Assembly (NCBI GenBank): GCA_964030785.1
Contig: OZ034979.1
Span: forward strand, 39,280,984 to 39,344,983
Length of the DNA: 64,000 nt
Reading direction: 5' to 3'
DNA from: Siderastrea siderea
Lineage: Eukaryota; Cnidaria; Anthozoa; Scleractinia; Rhizangiidae
The notes under the pieces were generated by a model, which was given only the letters and a program-made list of their open reading frames with translations, searched no databases and had not been told where the DNA came from. The translations under genes and the position numbers were made by a program. Positions 57,712 to 64,000 of the stretch are shown here, in pieces; positions within the stretch are counted from its first letter, which is position 1; the number at the start of each line of letters is the position of its first letter.

Positions 57712-59088
57712 ATGGAAATTTGCGCACAAAGGACGGCGGGAAGGAGAAAGGGGGCAGATTTTGTTTTCAAGATGGCGGAATGTTCAATGGCGGACGATTA
57801 CGCAATTTTTAGAAATGAGTTCAGACCAGTTCATTTTGCGTATTTAGAGCAAAAAAATTGCATGTCACATCCTGTGTGTGAAGAGGAGGTTACTTTCTTC
57901 CAAAAAACCGGACTCCAGCATCATTACAGACTTCGTCATCCTGAAGCTCGTTTCCTACTGAAAATCGAAGAGGCCACCTTTGCATGTTAGAATGAAAAAG
58001 TTGCACGGCAAGAAAACAAGAAATATCATAGAAAAGCTTTTCAAGAACCCGTCACGACAGGTAGTATTTACATATTTATGAGAATGTTCGTTTCGGTACA
58101 TGATTTTTGCATTCGTAGTTAATTAAGTTGAAGCTTGATAAATGCGTACTCCATTGATCACGTTAGGTTCCCAGTGATGAAAAGGTCTACTCAGTCGGAA
58201 TGGCAAACGAGCGGCTGAGTGTCGTTGAAGCCGCCAAGATGAAGCCGCCAAATGAAGCCGCCAAGATGTTTGCAATTTATTTTGTTGCATGCTGGTGTCT
58301 TGTGTGAGTACTCGAAAGGCAACAGACCGGTTGTAATAACAGTTTCGACCTCTAGCCTGTTAGTAAATTTCAAAGCATGGTCCAGTTTCAGAGAATTTCG
58401 GGAGGCTAAATCGAAGGGTACCGTTATAATACTTGAGCCATGTTTTGTTAAAAAGTTAATACTTTTAGATTATAATTATTATAATTCTCAGGTTAAAACG
58501 TGATCTACCCATTTCAGTACAATTTTTTTCTTGACTGTTTTACTTTTGAGCAATGATTCAGAAATCAAAAAATACATTAAACTTAAGACTTACTGAATAT
58601 GGAATTACATTTCACAGGACACTGTGTATTACATGCTCGACAAGGTAAAGGAAAAACAGCCACACAACAAATTTTACTATAATACTTGAGGTATTTTAAT
58701 TGTGTATTTCGATTGGTTTTCATTACCTCACTGGATACCAGTCGCTGAAGGCGCCGCCCTGTATAAATAAATTCTACTTAGTTTTAATTATACCTTATTT
58801 TATGATGAAGCTCTGACAAATATCCGAATACTAATCATCTGTAATTGTTTCGGTGAAACTACACAGTAGGCCAATAATTTTTTATTTGGTCTAGCCATGC
58901 GCTCATATAATTCATCCTTTATTGTTAACTTTATTTTTAAGGTGATGGACAATTTTGTTACCCCTCTGGAGGAGCCTGAAGTGGTCGATGAGATACCACT
59001 GGAACTACTTCTTAGCCAGACAAGAGATGTTACCCTAGACAGTCTGCCTCCAAGTTTCTTCAGTTGCTTATTATCAGAAACATTTTGA
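57712..59088 (+). pseudogene. Tentative multi-exon gene with a C2H2-like finger
   Basis: The first exon (from ATG 57712 or 57775) encodes SHPVCEEEVTFFQKTGLQHH followed by YRLRHPEA, a C2H2-type finger of the KTGLxHHxxxxH kind. A TAG near 57990 interrupts the frame, after which it continues NEKVARQENKKYHRKAFQEP to a donor at about 58059. Candidate downstream exons are a 27-nt exon near 58619-58645 (DTVYYMLDK, AG and GT ends) and a last exon reading DNFVTPLEEPEVVDEIPLEL to TGA 59088. An AATAAA sits at 59168-59173. The exon chain is conjectural and the in-frame stop argues for decay. Confidence 0.3.
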
Positions 59089-60068
59089 AAGAGGACATAC
59101 CACGCTCTACCGATTCAACCAGCGCTTCAACAATTTCAGTTGGTTTTGAAGCAAGAGCCCCTTTTTAAATAAATGAACATTGCATGTGATTGATTAATGA
59201 AAAGACGGTCCCTTAAGTTGTTAGATTGTACCGGTAAATGATATATATCTATAGGAGGATGTCTTCTTTGTCACTGAAGAGAGCGATAACCTAAGAAATG
59301 GAAAGAGTGAGACACCTCATAAAAAATCAAACTTTAATATCACTAGACACGTCTTTCTACTTTTTAGTTATACGATAACCATTTTTTGGGAAGTAATGAT
59401 ATGTAACAGCACTCATTTCTTATACGAAGACAACTCAGTGTACATATATACATGTTTTGCCAAAATTCCATGATTTCCATTGGCCATTTCTTCTGATGCA
59501 GGACTAGAATCCAAACCCTACTTTCAATACATTATTCTGCTATTGATATAGTTAACCCTGTAATCACACCAAAATCAAGTAAATTTTTAAGACATCTACA
59601 TTGTACTTAATTGACAATATATTTTAAAAATGGTTCAGTGTTTGCACATTTTCCCCAGACAATGTGTCTTTAAAATTAATAATGAAGCATCACTATCATT
59701 ATTATTTCTCAAACTCATTAATTATGTATGTGGTAATAACCCAATTGCCTGGCCCCAATTTGGGTCACATAGATGCCCCTTTATACCCCGGTGAAGAACA
59801 GATGAAATCAAGCGTGTTTGGACATCAAGACACACGTAGTGGGATATCCAAACACGTGCGTTTGGAAATCAATTAGCAAAAACAATGAAGTGCTCGAACA
59901 AATGTTTATTACCTTCAATGGTAAATCATTGTTTGCAGTTAGCATTTACGTTTACATTGCAGTTCATGAGATTTACGTTTACAGAGCAATTCGTGAACAT
60001 TGCTAAACACTGTGGACAATTTTTTTCACGATTATATCTGAGACTTCCTGGGAAAGCTCAAACTGAAA
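59089..60068. other. No recognised gene
   Basis: Includes the poly(A) signal noted for the preceding gene and a short inverted GTGTTTGGA / TCCAAACAC repeat near 59815-59855. Confidence 0.4.
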
Positions 60069-60165
60069 TTATGAATATATGACATTCATATATTTGAACT
60101 GCGGAATGAAGAAATCAATGTAAGGATAGTGATAGTGATCTGCGAGGATCTTCTTTACATTGAAA
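60069..60165 (-). mobile_element. SINE 3' fragment
   Basis: TATGAATATATGACATTCAT and TTTGAACTGCGGAATGAAGA match the SINE tail at 53571-53850; CTGCGAGGATCTTCTTTACA follows in the opposite sense, so the copy is rearranged. Confidence 0.7.
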
Positions 60166-60657
60166 GCTCAAACTGTTCTTCAAGTCTTCGCACTCGGTGA
60201 AGGCAATTTATCAATGAGGTTAAGTTTGTTTTGTAATAATTTTAGGATGTTATTATACCCCTTTTTGTGTAGTAAATAACTTATTTTTCAGGGCTCCTAT
60301 TGATAACAGAGTCTGCCTTGACTCTGACGGGATTTCCCTGAATAAATAAAGGTGTTTATATTATATCTTTGAATTCATGCGCTTCCCGGATTGATAACAG
60401 CAATTTTATTACTCGCTTCACTTGCCGCTTCCTGACTTAGATTCCTGAGTTAAAAACTCGGAAAAGAGACGATAACAAGAAAACGACAAAACTTCCAAGG
60501 AATCGACACAAGATCTGGCAGGCGCTTCGCCTGTCTTCTTTCTCCTTCCCGTGGTCCCTCGCGCTTCGTCACCAGTCACGCGCGTTTCGCGCTCGCTTTT
60601 GTTCGCGACCAAAGTGCGAAACGAAGAGCCTGAGGAGGAGGCAGGTTTCCCCCCTAA
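60166..60657. other. No recognised gene
   Basis: Contains CCCTGAATAAATAAAGG near 60340, which resembles the 3' end of a retroelement, but no coding remnant identifies it. Confidence 0.35.
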
Positions 60658-60906
60658 AGGTTGATTTCCACTGTTGCGTAAATTTTACGTGCCTTCGGGC
60701 GTGAATTTAACTGGCTTTACGTGCGTAAATAAAATTAGAAACGATGTATGAACGGCTTACGTAAACGTAAAAAGTTGAAAGTTTCAACTTTTTACGTTTA
60801 CGTAAGCCGTTCATACATCGTCTCTAATTTTATTTACGCTCGTAAGGCCAGTGAAATTTACGCCCTTACGCACCTAAAATTTACGCAACTGTGGAAATCA
60901 CCCTTA
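60658..60906. mobile_element. Complete palindromic MITE (~249 bp)
   Basis: The arms (GGTTGATTTCCACTGTTGCG ... TTACGTAAACGTAAAAAGTT and its mirror) pair along nearly the whole length, meeting at AAGTTGAAAGTTTCAACTTT. A partial copy is at 7431-7585. Confidence 0.9.
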
Positions 60907-61138
60907 ACTGTGCAGAAACCGTTTCGCATGCAAAAGCCAAACATTCGATTAGGACGTAGGTGTGTAAGGTGATATTACACGGGAAGCACCCGCAACGACG
61001 ATTTTTAGCGCAACTTAGAGTCGATTTTTAATGTACGTTACACGGTTAGATTTTCAGTGCAATGTGCACTGACGTGAAATCCGTTGGCAACACACGTGTT
61101 ACACGGACGATTTTCAGCGCTACGGGGCCAGCAAATGG
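60907..61138. repeat. Probable dispersed repeat with TTACACG / ATTTTCAGCG words
   Basis: GATTTTTAGCGCAAC, GATTTTCAGTGCAA and GATTTTCAGCGCTAC recur with TTACACGG between. It looks like a short repeat family; boundaries unclear. Confidence 0.5.
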
Positions 61139-61337
61139 GCTGTTGGGAGGCGGCTTGGCCTAGTGGTTAGGGCGCTGGACTTGTAATCCGGAGGCCCCGG
61201 GTTCAAGTCCCGCTCTGACAACTAGCTGGATTTGTTTTCGGTAGTCCCGAACTCATCTCTTCCACGCATTGTAAATAGCCAACTGGTCTGCATCCTGCCA
61301 GTTGGGATTCTTAAAATGTTTATTATTATTATTATTG
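61139..61337 (+). mobile_element. tRNA-derived SINE with (ATT)n tail
   Basis: Head: A-box TGGCCTAGTGG, an anticodon arm CTGGACTTGTAATCCGG (loop reads UGU, Thr-like) and B-box GGTTCAAGTCC. The 5' GGCGGCT and 3' TCTGACA do not pair as an acceptor stem, so this is not a functional tRNA. A unique body (CTAGCTGGATTTG ... GCCAGTTGGGATTCTT) and an ATT-repeat tail follow. Confidence 0.85.
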
Positions 61338-61383
61338 GGAAGGCATTGCGCAAAAAATTGACGGCAGGTATTTTACACGAAAC

Positions 61384-64000
61384 ATTTTTTTTTGGTAATA
61401 GTGAGACTTTATTTCAGGCATTGCAAAGGACAAAAAAAAAACAAAGATTACAAATTTACTCACTATACTCCCTTACCCCTCTCCAAACAAAAAAAAACTG
61501 GCTAATCACAAAAAGAAAAGAAAGAGAAAGAAAAAAAACTTACAAAAACATGAAAAACTTACAAGGACAACTAAGTAAATACAGAAAAAACAAAACAAAA
61601 AAAGTTACAAGCACAGGAAACGAAAAATACGTGTAGCTATATAACATGAAAAGAACACCATTGCCTCCAGAGGTTTTTACAACTATTATGATAATGTAGT
61701 ACTCAGAAGTGCGTCTGGGGTGAAGGTTTTGAGCCAAAAAACTGATGAACACCTTACGTAGCGATACAGCGGTGGGAGGCTCCGGGTTGTTTTGCATGTT
61801 AAATGTGTGGCAAAAGTAATTCCCATTTTTTTTTTATGTAGCTTTATTTCCTTTTTCTATTCCATGGATATTTTTCAAAAGGCGTAAAAAACTACACAAA
61901 TTGGGAGAGCATTCCTTTTGTTTACAGGTCCAAATTTGATACTTAGCAACTAAGAAAGCAAAATTTATTGGAAGTCTTAATTTTGACGTATCCGGTCTCA
62001 TACCCAGCGCAGTATCTGCTCGTAATGGCATGTTCTTAGTTTAAACATGGCAAGTTTGGAGCCATAAAACAAGATTATTCTAAAGCAACTGGGTACTTTC
62101 GCAGTTCCAAAATAGATGAAAGAGAGTTTCAGTTTCCCTTTTACAGAAAGTACATTTTTCGTTGTCACTAAGACCTATCTTATACAGAAAGTCGTTTGTT
62201 GACAGGCGACGGTGCAAAAATTTGAAATTAAAAACTCTAAGGTTCGAACTTTTAGTACACTCGAAAGTTAATCTCATGATCCTCCTCTGGCTCTGGGCAA
62301 ATCTCTCTGCACCATTTTCCTTGGTTCCGAACGTGTTGTTCGCTTTTACTTAAAACCAGCTTATTGTATATCAATTTAGAGGGTTTAGCACTGCGCAAGT
62401 ATTTTGAGAAAAAAGAGCAGTAGTTACTCGAAGGGAAATCCGTGTTTTGTCAGCGAAGACATCTAGCTGCTGCAATAATTCCAAAAAAAATTAGGGGTCG
62501 AAGTTGGACATCATATCTGCTTTCAAAGGAAGAAGGTGAAAGAAACTTGTCGGAGTTATCCATTAAATGCCTGATTTTGGTTATACCTTTAAGGAACCAA
62601 TCTCTGTTAAAACCAGGTTTTCCCTCTATCCTTATAAGCGAGTTGTACCATAGGGGTGATGATAGGAACTGTCCCTTCGTTGTTACTTTATCTTCAAGAA
62701 AAACTTCTGACCAGATTGTCAGAAGTTCTTTAACAAAGAGATCTGATACCCTTATCAAGTTCCTTGTATCTTTTTTATTTCAATTTCCCCGAAAAATCGC
62801 TTTACCGCCATATTTTTTTAAGTTCCGCGTCAAAGAAAAGCTTCTAATGACCACAGTTTTCGCTATCCAGGAACTCCTTCACCCAAACAGCTTTGAGAGA
62901 TTTATTGAAAGATATTATGTCAATCATCTTGATTCCTCCTTCAGGGTAGTTATTTATCATGACATTTCTTTTTATTTTATCTACTTTATCGCTCAATAAA
63001 AATTTGTAGAATAATGAGTTGATTTCTTGAATTGCTTCATAGTATGTAGGGAGGGGAGAGAGAATATACACTAATTGCGATGCTACAAGGCTTTGTAAGA
63101 CCATGACTTTCCCCAACAAGTCTACGGAATTTCCAACACCCCAAGATCGCTCGCATTTTCTCCAATTTTTCTTTGCAATTTTGGGAAGCAGTTATCTCGG
63201 GATCAGTTGAAAGCCAGACACCAAGAGCCTTAACCTTCTTAAACGGCCATTTGAAGTTTTTTTCTTGGCACAACCTAAGATTGCAATTTGTTTTGGAGCC
63301 AATCCACAGAGCTTCTGTTTTACCACAGTTGAGTTTGAGACCAGACATTTTACCGAAATCATCTAGCAGTGTCAATGATTCTCGAGGGGATTCTTCAGAG
63401 CCATCTAGGATAAGTGTCGTATCATCGGCATATTGACTCAGCTTAATTTCCTCACCACAGACAGTTAAACCTCTAATTTCCTTTGTTTTACGAACATTTT
63501 CCGCCATTATCTCAGCTGAAAGTATAAACAGATAAGGCGACAAAGGGCAACCTTGCCGGACTCCTCGCGTAAGTTCAAAAAAATTGCTTGCCCATCCATT
63601 ATTTAAAACACAACTTTCAATGTCTTGATAGAATACTTTTATCCATTTTTGAAAAGATAAGCCAAAGCCGAAATGCTGGAGAGGTCTCTGTATAAATGGC
63701 CATTCTAGAGTATCAAAAGCTTTCTCAAAATCGAGAAAAAGCAGGAGCCCAGGAATATTTTTCGCTGCAGTATATTTAATTACCCCGTCAATTATCTGAA
63801 TATTCTCTCCAATGAATCTGTTTTTAATAAGTCCAGTTTGATCGTGGGAGATGAGTTTCTGGAGAAATGGTTTAAAACGATTTGCCAATGCTTTCGTTGC
63901 AATCTTGTAGTCACAATTTAGAAACGTTAAAGGCCGCCAGTAGTTATAGAGTTGGCGGTTCTGGCGCAGTTTTATAAAAACTTCGCTAAAACCGAACCAA
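61384..64000 (-). mobile_element. L1/Tx1-type LINE ORF2, reverse transcriptase to 3' end (frameshifted, runs off window)
   Basis: Minus-strand reading from the window edge: SEVFIKLRQNRQLYNYWRPL, TFLNCDYKIATKALANRF, then RT motifs LLFLDFEKAFDTL, GVRQGCPLSPYLF and LSQYADDTTLIL (catalytic D and DD), and LNCGKTEALWIG. Frameshifts near 63100 and 62800 precede the C-terminal parts VMVLQSLVASQLVYILSPLP and DWFLKGITKIRHL. A zinc-knuckle-like CTFCKRETETLFHLFWNC lies near 62110-62160. A poly-T on the plus strand near 61385 may be the 3' poly-A end. The endonuclease half lies beyond the window. The copy is dead in its second half. Confidence 0.85.

Noticed and set aside
61148..61221. Functional tRNA-Thr(UGU) gene
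   Set aside because: The acceptor arms do not pair and the sequence continues into a SINE body with an ATT tail.

Overview
The window looks like nuclear DNA of an anthozoan cnidarian, most likely a stony coral. It is AT-rich, its genes are split by GT-AG introns, it carries lineage-specific type II membrane glycosyltransferase genes, and it is packed with DNA-transposon and MITE families, tRNA-derived SINEs, a Penelope-like element and LINEs. No species was identified. Most of the 64 kb is transposon-derived, and only three or four genes look intact.

Layout. 1-6.5 kb: a decayed hAT transposase gene split by a 3.87-kb fold-back, Mutator-like element (1154-5023, 9-bp target duplication). 6.5-12.86 kb: no gene recognised, a few simple repeats. 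12.86-36.52 kb: a candidate 23.7-kb element bounded by identical 20-bp terminal inverted repeats and a 6-bp target duplication. Nested in it are two CACTA/EnSpm-like transposons (A, 16692-22758; B, 30165-35393), a duplicated minisatellite block, a LINE tail and several MITEs. 36.7-38.1 kb: a 62-bp minisatellite interrupted by a MITE. 38.7-42.3 kb: a decayed Mutator-type transposase joined to a DnaQ-like exonuclease (minus strand). 44.4-45.8 kb: an intact single-exon gene for a glycosyltransferase-like protein. 49-51.5 kb: inverted-repeat elements. 51.6-53.1 kb: an intact two-exon GT31 (beta-1,3-galactosyltransferase-type) gene. 53.1-56 kb: Penelope-like element pieces with SINEs, a hairpin MITE and a TIR element holding a small two-exon gene. 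57.7-59.1 kb: a tentative zinc-finger gene. 60.6-64 kb: a palindromic MITE, a SINE and an L1/Tx1-type LINE running off the window.

The main result is the CACTA-like family. Elements A and B both begin CACAGGAA, have 3-bp target duplications, and carry dense subterminal arrays of short palindromic words. Their contents imply one parental design: a transposase gene on the minus strand and, divergently from a shared ~250-bp promoter, a multi-exon accessory gene on the plus strand. In A the accessory gene is complete: eight exons, all phases consistent, 372 residues, with an N-terminal SAM domain. Only the first transposase exon remains beside it. In B the middle is lost, but transposase C-terminal exons survive on the minus strand and an exon resembling the last exon of the SAM gene survives on the plus strand. 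I infer that the SAM protein is an element-encoded accessory factor, possibly an analogue of the array-binding TnpA of plant Spm. I am not aware of a description of such a gene.
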